Source: Hydractinia symbiolongicarpus (Eukaryota; Cnidaria; Hydrozoa; Anthoathecata; Hydractiniidae). From it: 64,000 bases of DNA. The stretch lies in NCBI RefSeq assembly GCF_029227915.1, contig NC_079881.1, positions 1,116,001-1,180,000 on the forward strand. Reading direction: 5' to 3'. Both the position numbers and the translations under genes were made by a program. The first letter of the stretch is position 1; every line of letters begins with the position of its first letter. Below the pieces are notes generated by a model, which searched no databases, was not told where the DNA came from, and saw nothing but the letters and a program-made list of their open reading frames with translations. Below are positions 53,801 to 64,000 of this stretch, piece after piece.

Positions 53801-54546
53801 CTGGCTTGGCCCGTATAGTCGAATGCATACAAAAAAAGTACCCAGGGAGTAAACTCATTTCTCGATCGATTTTTTAAATTATTATTTAACCACTAAAGCC
53901 CATGAGACTTGTAGTTTTTAAAAATGTTTTCAATTTTGATGAGACGCTGAATAAAAGAAGTTTAATCGCCGGCAAACGAAAACCCGCGACTTCCCGTAAA
54001 TCTCCGACTCGGCCCGTATAGTCGAAAGTATACAAAGAAAGTAACCAGGGAGTAAACTCATTTCCCGAACGATTTTTTAAATTATTTTTTCACCACTAAA
54101 ACGCATGACACTTGTAGTTTTCAGAAATGTTTTCATTTTTGATAAGACGCTTAATGAAAGTGGTTTAAACGCCGGCAAACGAAAACCCGCCATTTCCCGT
54201 AAACCCCGGACTCGGCCCGTATAGTCAAAAGTATACAAAGAAAGTACCCTGGGAGTAAACTCATTTCCCGAACGATTTTTTAAATTATTATTTCACCACT
54301 AAAACGCATGAGACTTGTAGTTTTCAGAAATGTTTTCATTTTTGATGAGACGCTTAATGAAAGTGGCTTAATCGCCGGCAAACGAAACCTGCGATTTCCC
54401 GTACATCCCGGGCTTGGCCCGTATAGTCGAATGTATACAAAGAAAGTACCCAGGGAGTAAACTCATTTCCCGAACGATTTTTTAAATTATTATTTAACCA
54501 CTAAAGCCCATGAGACTTGTAGTTTTTAAAAATGTTTTCATTTTTG
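50896..54546. repeat. ~3,650-bp 18-monomer unit, copy 2
   Basis: Matches copy 1 over about 3.3 kb with scattered substitutions: GACTTGCAG near 52,894 against GACTTGTAG, and AAAGTAGCC near 53,634 against AAAGTACCC. It keeps the monomer missing from copy 1, so matching resumes at offset 3,854 (3,651 + 203) for CGCCGACAAACG (50,721 and 54,575). Confidence 0.87.
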
Positions 54547-54910
54547 ATGAGACGCTGAATAAAAGAAGTTTAATCGCCGACAAACGAAAACCCGCCATTT
54601 CCCGTAAACCCCGGACTCGGCCCGTATAGTCAAAAGTATACAAAGAAAGTACCCTGGGAGTAAACTCATTTCCCGAACGATTTTTTAAATTATTATTTAA
54701 CCACTAAAGCCCATGAGACTTGTAGTTTTGAAAAATGTTTTCATTTTTGATGAGACGCTGAATAAAAGAAGTTTAATCGCCGGCAAACGAAAACCTGCGA
54801 CTTCCTGTAAATCTCCGACTCGGCCCGTATAGTCAAAAGTATACAAAGAAAGTACCCAGGGAGTAAACTCATTTCCCGAACGATTTTTTAAATTATTTTT
54901 TTAACACTAA
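53492..54910. repeat. 1,419-bp 7-monomer unit Z, copy 1
   Basis: GCGACTTCCCGTAAATCCCGG at 53,581 recurs at 55,000, and CTCGATCGATTTTTT at 53,861 recurs at 55,280, both 1,419 bp apart (7 x 203 minus 2). The unit overlaps the end of the 18-mer, from which it arose. The left edge is approximate. Confidence 0.85.
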
Positions 54911-56937
54911 GACGCATGAGACTTGTAGTTTTCAGAAATGTTTTCATTTTTGATGAGACGCTGAATAAAAGAAGTTTAATCGCCGGCAAACGAAAACCCG
55001 CGACTTCCCGTAAATCCCGGATTCTGCCCGTATAGTCAAAAGTATACAAAGAAAGTACCCAGGGAGTAAACTCATTTCCCGAACGATTTTTTAAATAATT
55101 TTTTCATCACTAAAACGCATGAGACTTGTAGTTTTCAGAAATGTTTTCATTTTTGATAAGACGCTTATTGAAAGTGGTTTAATCGCCGGCAAACGAAACC
55201 CGCGATTTCCCGTACATCCCTGGCTTGGCCCGTATAGTCGAATGCATACAAAAAAAGTACCCAGGGAGTAAACTCATTTCTCGATCGATTTTTTAAATTA
55301 TTATTTAACCACTAAAGCCCATGAGACTTGTAGTTTTTAAAAATGTTTTCAATTTTGATGAGACGCTGAATAAAAGAAGTTTAATCGCCGGCAAACGAAA
55401 ACCCGCGACTTCCCGTAAATCTCCGACTCGGCCCGTATAGTCGAAAGTATACAAAGAAAGTAACCAGGGAGTAAACTCATTCCCCGAACGATTTTTTAAA
55501 TTATTTTTTCACCACTAAAACGCATGACACTTGTAGTTTTCAGAAATGTTTTCATTTTTGATAAGACGCTTAATGAAAGTTGTTTAAACGCCGGCAAACG
55601 AAAACCCGCCATTTCCTGTAAACCCCGGACTCGGCCCGTATAGTCAAAAGTATACAAAGAAAGTACCCTGGGAGTAAACTCATTTCCCGAACGATTTTTT
55701 AAATTATTATTTCACCACTAAAACGCATGAGACTTGTAGTTTTCAGAAATGTTTTCATTTTTGATGAGACGCTTAATGAAAGTGGCTTAATCGCCGGCAA
55801 ACGAAACCCGCGATTTCCCGTACATCCCGGGCTTGGCCCGTATAGTCGAATGTATACAAAGAAAGTACCCAGGGAGTAAACTCATTTCCCGAATGATTTT
55901 TTAAATTATTATTTAACCACTAAAGCCCATGAGACTTGTAGTTTTTAAAAATGTTTTCAATTTTGATGAGACGCTGAATAAAAGAAGTTTAATCGCCGGC
56001 AAACGAAAACCCGCGACTTCCCGTAAATCTCCGACTCGGCCCGTATAGTCGAAAGTATACAAAGAAAGTAACCAGGGAGTAAACTCATTTCCCGAACGAT
56101 TTTTTAAATTATTTTTTCACCACTAAAACGCATGACACTTGTAGTTTTCAGAAATGTTTTCATTTTTGATAAGACGCTTAATGAAAGTGGTTTAAACGCC
56201 GGCAAACGAAAACCCGCCATTTCCCGTAAACCCCGGACTCGGCCCGTATAGTCAAAAGTATACAAAGAAAGTACCCTGGGAGTAAACTCATTTCCCGAAC
56301 GATTTTTTAAATTATTATTTCACCACTAAAACGCATGAGACTTGTAGTTTTCAGAAATGTTTTCATTTTTGATGAGACGCTTAATGAAAGTGGCTTAATC
56401 GCCGGCAAACGAAACCTGCGATTTCCCGTACATCCCGGGCTTGGCCCGTATAGTCGAATGTATACAAAGAAAGTACCCAGGGAGTAAACTCATTTCCCGA
56501 ACGATTTTTTAAATTATTATTTAACCACTAAAGCCCATGAGACTTGTAGTTTTTAAAAATGTTTTCATTTTTGATGAGACGCTGAATAAAAGAAGTTTAA
56601 TCGCCGACAAACGAAAACCCGCCATTTCCCGTAAACCCCGGACTCGGCCCGTATAGTCAAAAGTATACAAAGAAAGTACCCTGGGAGTAAACTCATTTCC
56701 CGAACGATTTTTTAAATTATTATTTAACCACTAAAGCCCATGAGACTTGTAGTTTTGAAAAATGTTTTCATTTTTGATGAGACGCTGAATAAAAGAAGTT
56801 TAATCGCCGGCAAACGAAAACCTGCGACTTCCTGTAAATCTCCGACTCGGCCCGTATAGTCAAAAGTATACAAAGAAAGTACCCAGGGAGTAAACTCATT
56901 TCCCGAACGATTTTTTAAATTATTTTTTTAACACTAA
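54911..56937. repeat. 2,027-bp 10-monomer unit (7-mer Z plus a 3-mer)
   Basis: CTAAGACGCATGAG at 54,908 recurs at 56,935. The unit contains Z, then an extra three monomers: TTTTCAATTTTGATG at 55,351 recurs at 55,959 (608 bp). 1,419 + 608 = 2,027, so a 3-mer was duplicated inside a 7-mer. Confidence 0.87.
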
Positions 56938-58356
56938 GACGCATGAGACTTGTAGTTTTCAGAAATGTTTTCATTTTTGATGAGACGCTGAATAAAAGAA
57001 GTTTAATCGCCGGCAAACGAAAACCCGCGACTTCCCGTAAATCCCGGATTCTGCCCGTATAGTCAAAAGTATACAAAGAAAGTACCCAGGGAGTAAACTC
57101 ATTTCCCGAACGATTTTTTAAATAATTTTTTCATCACTAAAACGCATGAGACTTGTAGTTTTCAGAAATGTTTTCATTTTTGATAAGACGCTTATTGAAA
57201 GTGGTTTAATCGCCGGCAAACGAAACCCGCGATTTCCCGTACATCCCTGGCTTGGCCCGTATAGTCGAATGCATACAAAAAAAGTACCCAGGGAGTAAAC
57301 TCATTTCTCGATCGATTTTTTAAATTATTATTTAACCACTAAAGCCCATGAGACTTGTAGTTTTTAAAAATGTTTTCAATTTTGATGAGACGCTGAATAA
57401 AAGAAGTTTAATCGCCGGCAAACGAAAACCCGCGACTTCCCGTAAATCTCCGACTCGGCCCGTATAGTCGAAAGTATACAAAGAAAGTAACCAGGGAGTA
57501 AACTCATTCCCCGAACGATTTTTTAAATTATTTTTTCACCACTAAAACGCATGACACTTGTAGTTTTCAGAAATGTTTTCATTTTTGATAAGACGCTTAA
57601 TGAAAGTTGTTTAAACGCCGGCAAACGAAAACCCGCCATTTCCTGTAAACCCCGGACTCGGCCCGTATAGTCAAAAGTATACAAAGAAAGTACCCTGGGA
57701 GTAAACTCATTTCCCGAACGATTTTTTAAATTATTATTTCACCACTAAAACGCATGAGACTTGTAGTTTTCAGAAATGTTTTCATTTTTGATGAGACGCT
57801 TAATGAAAGTGGCTTAATCGCCGGCAAACGAAACCCGCGATTTCCCGTACATCCCGGGCTTGGCCCGTATAGTCGAATGTATACAAAGAAAGTACCCAGG
57901 GAGTAAACTCATTTCCCGAATGATTTTTTAAATTATTATTTAACCACTAAAGCCCATGAGACTTGTAGTTTTTAAAAATGTTTTCATTTTTGATGAGACG
58001 CTGAATAAAAGAAGTTTAATCGCCGACAAACGAAAACCCGCCATTTCCCGTAAACCCCGGACTCGGCCCGTATAGTCAAAAGTATACAAAGAAAGTACCC
58101 TGGGAGTAAACTCATTTCCCGAACGATTTTTTAAATTATTATTTAACCACTAAAGCCCATGAGACTTGTAGTTTTGAAAAATGTTTTCATTTTTGATGAG
58201 ACGCTGAATAAAAGAAGTTTAATCGCCGGCAAACGAAAACCCGCGACTTCCTGTAAATCTCCGACTCGGCCCGTATAGTCAAAAGTATACAAAGAAAGTA
58301 CCCAGGGAGTAAACTCATTTCCCGAACGATTTTTTAAATTATTTTTTTAACACTAA
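56938..58356. repeat. 1,419-bp 7-monomer unit Z, copy 3
   Basis: CTAAGACGC at 56,935 recurs at 58,354, 1,419 bp later. This copy lacks the additional 3-mer. It retains TGTTTAAACGCC and TTTCCTGTAAACC found in the 10-mer copy near 55,580-55,620, so it is most closely related to that copy. Confidence 0.85.
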
Positions 58357-61284
58357 GACGCATGAGACTTGTAGTTTTCAGAAATGTTTTCATTTTTGAT
58401 GAGACGCTTAATGAAAGTGGTTTAATCGCCGGCAAACGAAACCCGCGATTTCCCGTACATCCCGGGCTTGGCCCGTATAGTCGAATGTATACAATGAAAG
58501 TACCCAGGGAGTAAACTCATTTCCCGAACGATTTTTTAAATTATTATTTAACCACTAAAGCCCATGAGACTTGTAGTTTTTAAAAATGTTTTCATTTTTG
58601 ATGAGACGCTGAATAAAAGAAGTTGAATCGCCGGCAAACGAAAACCCGGGACTTCCCGTAAATCTCCGACTCGGCCCGTATAGTCAAAAGTATACAAAGA
58701 AAGTACCCAGGGAGTAAACTCATTTCATGAACGATTTTTTAAATTATTTTTTCAACACTAAAACGCATGAGACTTGTAGTTTTCAGAAATGTTTTCATTT
58801 TTGATGAGACGCTGAATAAAAGAAGTTTAATCGCCGGCAAACGAAAACCCGCCATTTCCCGTAAATCCCGGACTCGGCTCGTATAGTCAAAAGTATACAA
58901 AGAAAGTACCCTGGGAGTAAACTCATTTCCCGAACGATTTTTTAAATTATTATTTCACCACTAAAACGCATGAGACTTGTACTTTTCAAAAATGTTTTGA
59001 TGAGACGCTGAATAAAAGAAGTTTAATCGCCGGCAAACGAAAACCCCCGACTTCCCGTAAATCCCGGACTCGGCCCGTATAGTCAAAAGTATACAAAGAA
59101 AGTACCCAGGGAGTAAACTCATTTCACGAACGTTTTTTTAAATTATTTTTTCATCCCTAAAACGCATGAGACTTGTAGTTTTCAGAATTGTTTTCATTTT
59201 TGATGAGACGCTTAATGAAAGTGGTTTAATCGCCGGCAAACGAAACCTGCGATTTCCCGTACATCCCGGGCTTGGCCCGTATAGTCGAATGTATACAAAG
59301 AAAGTACCCAGGGAGTAAACTCATTTCCCGAACGATTTTTTAAATTATTATTTAACCACTAAAGCCCATGAGACTTGTAGTTTTTAAAAATGTTTTCATT
59401 TTTGATGAGACGCTGAATAAAAGAAGTTTAATCGCCGGCAAACAAAAACCCGCCATTTCCCGTAAACCCCGGACTCGGCCCGTATAGTCAAAAGTATACA
59501 AAGAAAGTACCCTGGGAGTAAACTCATTTCCCAAACGATTTTTTAAATTATTATTTCACCACTAAAACGCATGAGACTTGTAGTTTTCAGAAATGTTATC
59601 ATTTTTGATGAGACGCTTAATGAAAGTGGTTTAATCGCCGGCAAACGAAACCTGCGATTTCCCGTACATCCCGGGCTTGGCCCGTATAGTCGAATGTATA
59701 CAAAGAAAGTACCCAGGGAGTAAGCTCATTTCCCTAACGATTTTTTAAATTATTATTTAACCACTAAAGCCCATGAGACTTGTAGTTTTTAAAAATGTTT
59801 TCATTTTTGATGAGACGCTGAATAAAAGAAGTTTAATCACCGGCAAACGAAAACCCGCGACTTCCCGTAAATCTTCGACTCGGCCCGTATAGTAAAAAGT
59901 ATAGAAAGAAGGTACCCAGGGAGTAAACTCATTTCCCGAACGATTTTTAAAATTATTTTTTCACCACTAAAACGCATGAGACTTGTAGTTTTCAAAAATG
60001 TTTTCATTTTTGATGAGACGCTTAATGAAAGTGGTTTAATCGCCGGCAAACGAAACCCGCGATTTCCCGTACATCCCGGGCTTTGCCCGTATAGTCGAAT
60101 GTATACAAAGAAAGTACCCAGGGAGTAAACTTATTTCCCGAACGATTTTTTAAATTATTATTTAACCACTAAAAACCCATGAGACTTGTGGTTTTTAAAA
60201 ATGTTTTCATTTTTGATGAGACGCTGAATAAAAGAAGTTTAATCGCCGGCAAACGAAAACCCGCGACTTCCCGCAAATCTCCAACTCGGCCCGTATATTC
60301 AAAAGAATACAAAGAAAGTACCCAGGGAGTAAACTCATTTCCCGAACGATTTTTTAAATTATTATTTCACAACTAAACCCCATGAGACTTGTAGTATTTA
60401 AAAAATTTTTCATTTTTGATGAGACGCTGAATAAAAGAAGTTTAATCGCCGGCAAACGAAAATCCGCGATTTCCCGTAAATCCCGGATTCGGCCCGTATA
60501 GTCAAAAGTATAAAAAGAAGGTACCCAGGGAGTAAACTCATTTCCCGAACGATTTTTTAAATTATTTTTTCACCACTAAAACGCATGAGACTTGTAGTTA
60601 TCAGAAATGTTTTCATTTTTGATGAGATGCTTAGTGAAAGTGGTTTAATCGCCGGCAAACGAAATTCCGCGATTTCCCGTAAATCCCGGGCTTGGCCCGT
60701 GTAGTCGAATGTATACAAAGAAAGTACCGTGTGAGTAAACTCATTTCCAAAACGATTTTTTAAATTATCTTTTCACCACTAAAACGCATGAGACTTGTAG
60801 TTTTCAAAAATGTTTTCATTTTTGATGAGACGCTGAATAAAAGGAGTTTAATCGCCGGCAAACGAAAACCCGCCACTTTCCGTAAACCCCGAACTCGGCC
60901 CGTATAGCCAAAAGTATACAAAGGAAGTACCCAGGGATTAAACTCTTTTCCCGAGCGATTTTTTAAATTATTTTTCACCACTAAAACGCATGAGACTTGT
61001 AGTTTACAAAAATGTTTTCATTTTTGATGAGACGCTGAATAAAAGAAGTTTAATCGCCGGCAAACGAAAACCTGCGATTTCCCGTAAATCCTGGACTCGG
61101 CCCGTATAGTCAAAAGTATACAAAGAAAGTACCCTGGGAGTAAACTCATTTCCCGAACGATTTTTTAAATTATTATTTCACCACTAAAGCCCATGAGACT
61201 TGTAGTTTTTAAAAATGTTTTCATTTTTGATGAGACGCTGAATAAAAGAAGTTTAATCGCCGGCAAACGAAAACCCGCCATTTC
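58357..61284. repeat. Mosaic monomers at the right flank
   Basis: About fourteen monomers with no clean unit. Single-copy peculiarities are a deletion in the inverted repeat near 58,995, AAAAAATTTTTCATTTTTG near 60,400 and ACAATGAAAG near 58,491. The part 60,170-60,910 mirrors 4,075-4,500 and 340-800. Confidence 0.75.
58991..59003. repeat. 7-bp deletion that removes the hairpin right arm
   Basis: AAATGTTTTGATGAG stands where other monomers have the loop followed by CATTTTTGATGAG. The right arm of the inverted repeat is lost. This deletion was seen only here. Confidence 0.88.
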
Positions 61285-62499
61285 CCGTAAACCCCGGACT
61301 CGGCCCGTATAGTCAAAAGTATACAAAGAAAGTACCCAGGGAGTAAACTCTTTTCCCGAGCGATTTTTTAAATTATTTTTCACCACTAAAACGCATGAGG
61401 CTTGTAGTTTACAAAAATGTTTTCATTTTTGATGAGACGCTGAATAAAAGAAGTTTAATCGCCGGCAAACAAAAACCTGCGATTTCCCGTAAATTCTGGA
61501 CTCGGCCCGTATAGTCAAAAGTATAAAAAGAAGGTAACCAGGGAGTAAACTCATTTCCCGAACGATTTTTTAAATTATTTTTTCACCACTAAAACGCATG
61601 ACACTTGTAGTTTTCAGAAATGTTTTCATTTTTGATGAGACGCTGAATAAAAAAAGTTTAATCGCCGGCAAACGAAAACCCGCGATTTCCCGTAAATCCC
61701 GGGCTTGGCTTGTATAGTCGAATGTATACAAAGAAAGTACCCTGTGAGTAAACTCATTTCCAAAACGATTTTTTAAATTATCTTTTGACCACTAAAACGC
61801 ATGAGACTTGTAGTTTTTAAAAATGTTTTCATTTTTGATGAGACGCTGAATAAAAGAAGTTTAATCGCCGGCAAACGAAAACCCGCCATTTCCCGTAAAC
61901 CCCGGACTCGGCCCGTATAGTCAAAAGTATACAAAGAAAGTACCCAGGGAGTAAACTCTTTTCCCGAGCGATTTTTTAAATTATTTTTCACCACTAAAAC
62001 ACATGAGACTTGTAGTTTACAAAAATGTTTTCGTTTTTGATGAGACGCTGAATAAAAGAAGTTTAATCGCCGGCAAACGAAAACCTGCGATTTCCCGTAA
62101 ATCCTGGACTCGGCCCGTATAGTCAAAAGTATACAAAGAAAGTACCCAGTGAGTAAACTCATTTCCCGAACGATTTTTTAAATTATTATTTCACCACTAA
62201 AACGCATGAGACTTGTAGTTTTTAGAAATGTTTTCATTTTTGATGAGACGCTTAATGAAAGTGGTTTAATCGCCGGCAAACGAAGCCCGCGATTTCCCGT
62301 ACATCCCGGGCTTGGCCCGTATAGTCGAATGTATACAAAGAAAGTACCCAGGGAGTAAACTCATTTCCCGAACGATTTTTTAAATTATTATTTAACCACT
62401 AAAGCCCATGAGACTTGTAGTTTTTAAAAATGTTTTCATTTTTGATGAGACGCTGAATAAAAGAAGTTTAATTGCCGGCAAACGAAAACCCGCGATTTC
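61285..62499. repeat. 1,215-bp 6-monomer unit, copy 1
   Basis: GTATAAAAAGAAGG at 61,521 recurs at 62,736, an offset of 1,215 (6 x 203 minus 3). Three T-runs are one base shorter (TTATTTTTCACC). The single difference seen early on is ATGAGGCTTG near 61,396 against ATGAGACTTG. Confidence 0.88.
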
Positions 62500-63714
62500 C
62501 CGTAAATCCCGGACTCGGCCCGTATAGTCAAAAGTATACAAAGAAAGTACCCAGGGAGTAAACTCTTTTCCCGAGCGATTTTTTAAATTATTTTTCACCA
62601 CTAAAACGCATGAGACTTGTAGTTTACAAAAATGTTTTCATTTTTGATGAGACGCTGAATAAAAGAAGTTTAATCGCCGGCAAACAAAAACCTGCGATTT
62701 CCCGTAAATTCTGGACTCGGCCCGTATAGTCAAAAGTATAAAAAGAAGGTAACCAGGGAGTAAACTCATTTCCCGAACGATTTTTTAAATTATTTTTTCA
62801 CCACTAAAACGCATGACACTTGTAGTTTTCAGAAATGTTTTCATTTTTGATGAGACGCTGAATAAAAAAAGTTTAATCGCCGGCAAACGAAAACCCGCGA
62901 TTTCCCGTAAATCCCGGGCTTGGCTTGTATAGTCGAATGTATACAAAGAAAGTACCCTGTGAGTAAACTCATTTCCAAAACGATTTTTTAAATTATCTTT
63001 TGACCACTAAAACGCATGAGACTTGTAGTTTTTAAAAATGTTTTCATTTTTGATGAGACGCTGAATAAAAGAAGTTTAATCGCCGGCAAACGAAAACCCG
63101 CCATTTCCCGTAAACCCCGGACTCGGCCCGTATAGTCAAAAGTATACAAAGAAAGTACCCAGGGAGTAAACTCTTTTCCCGAGCGATTTTTTAAATTATT
63201 TTTCACCACTAAAACGCATGAGACTTGTAGTTTACAAAAATGTTTTCGTTTTTGATGAGACGCTGAATAAAAGAAGTTTAATCGCCGGCAAACGAAAACC
63301 TGCGATTTCCCGTAAATCCTGGACTCGGCCCGTATAGTCAAAAGTATACAAAGAAAGTACCCAGTGAGTAAACTCATTTCCCGAACGATTTTTTAAATTA
63401 TTATTTCACCACTAAAACGCATGAGACTTGTAGTTTTTAGAAATGTTTTCATTTTTGATGAGACGCTTAATGAAAGTGGTTTAATCGCCGGCAAACGAAG
63501 CCCGCGATTTCCCGTACATCCCGGGCTTGGCCCGTATAGTCGAATGTATACAAAGAAAGTACCCAGGGAGTAAACTCATATCCCGAACGATTTTTTAAAT
63601 TATTATTTAACCACTAAAGCCCATGAGACTTGTAGTTTTTAAAAATGTTTTCATTTTTGATGAGACGCTGAATAAAAGAAGTTTAATCGCCGGCAAACGA
63701 AAACCCGCGACTTC
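62500..63714. repeat. 1,215-bp 6-monomer unit, copy 2
   Basis: Near-identical tandem copy. Matching decays near 63,686, where CGACTTCCCGTAAATCTCCG appears. Small differences are ACGCATGAG near 63,220 against ACACATGAG and CATATCCCGAACG near 63,578. Confidence 0.88.
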
Positions 63715-64000
63715 CCGTAAATCTCCGACTCGGCCCGTATAGTCAAAAGTATACAAACAAAGTACCCAGGGAGTAAACTCATTTCCCGAACGATTTTTTA
63801 AATTATTTTTTCAACACTAAAACGCATGAGACTTGTAGTTTTCAGAAATGTTTTCATTTTTGATGAGACGCTGAATAAAAGAAGTTTAATCGCCGGCAAA
63901 CGAAAACCCGCGATTTCCCGTAAATCCCGGATTCTGCCCGTATAGTCAAAAGTATACAAAGAAAGTACCCAGGGAGTAAACTCATTTCCCGAACGATTTT
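63715..64000. repeat. Array continues past the window edge
   Basis: The last 1.4 monomers are ordinary satellite with GGATTCTGCCCG, as at 53.6 and 55.0 kb. The sequence stops inside CGAACGATTTT of a further monomer, so the array boundary is not in this window. Confidence 0.9.

Larger units (their letters stand above)
1..64000. repeat. Tandem satellite array, ~203-bp monomer, ~315 copies
   Basis: The same ~203-bp unit is repeated head to tail in one orientation across the entire window. The first eight AGACTTGTAG anchors are spaced exactly 203 bp apart, and most later monomers are 202-203 bp. The hand consensus has about 38% G+C and 13 CpG. Its landmarks are GTATAC, GAGTAAACTC, a W-only tract around TTTAAA, a hairpin-forming inverted repeat, GCCGGC and a G/C-rich end near CGGCCCGTATAG. 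No flank, inversion, insertion or non-satellite base run was seen. A size just above one nucleosome repeat and homogenisation into higher-order units are typical of centromeric or pericentromeric satellites, but location and species are not shown here. I do not recognise the family. Confidence 0.98.

Noticed and set aside
61773-62162. 129-codon open reading frame on the minus strand, with an identical copy at 62,988-63,377, and many 60-96-codon frames on both strands
   Set aside because: They are in-register translations of the satellite (recurring KMKTFLKTTSL on minus, AGKRKPA on plus). The 203-bp period shifts frame each monomer, most monomers have stops in these frames, and the open ones are explained by one-base slips or a stop-losing change. 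No domain, codon bias or start context supports a gene.
1-64000. CRISPR-like regular repetition
   Set aside because: The whole 203 bp is repeated with no unique spacers and no leader or cas genes; the size is far above that of CRISPR repeats.
1-64000. tRNA-derived SINE with an internal promoter
   Set aside because: The minus strand has GGGCCGAGTCC, which matches 9 of 11 places of a B-box consensus. I found no convincing A-box at the expected distance, no poly-A tail and no target-site duplications, and the copies are strictly tandem.
1-64000. CENP-B box
   Set aside because: No word fits the core TTCG-4N-A-2N-CGGG in the consensus on either strand. The nearest, around TTCGTTTGCCGGCG on minus, lacks the A and the CGGG.
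1-64000. Telomeric or subtelomeric simple repeat, rDNA spacer
   Set aside because: No run of TTAGG, TTAGGG or TTTAGGG type was seen, and no rRNA-like sequence is present at either end. A spacer subrepeat cannot be excluded outside the window but has no support inside it.

Overview
The whole 64,000-base window is one uninterrupted tandem satellite-DNA array. The monomer is about 203 bp and repeats roughly 315 times from the first base to the last. I found no gene, RNA gene, transposon, telomere repeat, CRISPR array or unique sequence in it. Both ends of the window lie inside the array, so the array continues in both directions. The first anchors I measured (the word AGACTTGTAG at 81, 284, 487, 690, 893, 1096, 1299 and 1502) are spaced exactly 203 bp apart. 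A hand-made consensus is about 38% G+C (78 of 203 bases). Conserved landmarks, in order, are GTATAC, GAGTAAACTC, an A/T-only tract around TTTAAA, a hairpin-forming inverted repeat, and a block around GCCGGC.

This is eukaryotic heterochromatin-type DNA, centromeric, pericentromeric or subtelomeric; the sequence alone does not say which. I do not recognise the monomer and cannot name the species. CpG is not depleted: the consensus has 13 CpG against about 7.5 expected. That argues weakly for a lineage with little CpG methylation of this DNA, such as many invertebrates, rather than a vertebrate or flowering plant.

The monomers fall into two main subfamilies with linked diagnostic words (CTGAATAAAAGAAG with GGACTCGGCCCG, versus CTTAATGAAAGTGG with GGGCTTGGCCCG) and into several minor variants. 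On this is laid a mosaic of higher-order repeats (HORs), in which blocks of several monomers were duplicated recently and almost perfectly. Left to right: 988 bp (5 monomers) at 1.5-3.5 kb; overlapping 5-, 6- and 7-mers at 5.3-8.6 kb; a 3,358-bp unit at 8.6-12.0 kb, repeated at 12.0-16.7 kb with an extra internal 1,421-bp 7-mer; 1,125 bp at 16.4-18.7 kb; 1,420 bp at 18.0-20.9 kb; 2,027 bp (10-mer) at 23.0-26.9 kb; a 3,040 + 2,027 = 5,067-bp arrangement at 27.8-35.8 kb; 1,013 bp (5-mer) at 35.85-37.87 kb; about 1,014 bp at 39.3-41.3 kb; 6-, 4- and 2-mers at 43.1-45.8 kb; 3,650 bp (18-mer) at 47.2-54.5 kb; 7-mer/10-mer/7-mer at 53.5-58.4 kb; and 1,215 bp (6-mer) at 61.3-63.7 kb. Three monomers with the same 92-bp deletion and two with the same 26-bp deletion act as natural markers of these duplications.

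Short open reading frames of 60-129 codons recur on both strands but are by-products of the repeat. The period is not a multiple of three, so the frame rotates at every monomer. All boundaries and identities were read by eye; edges are good to a few tens of bases unless stated.
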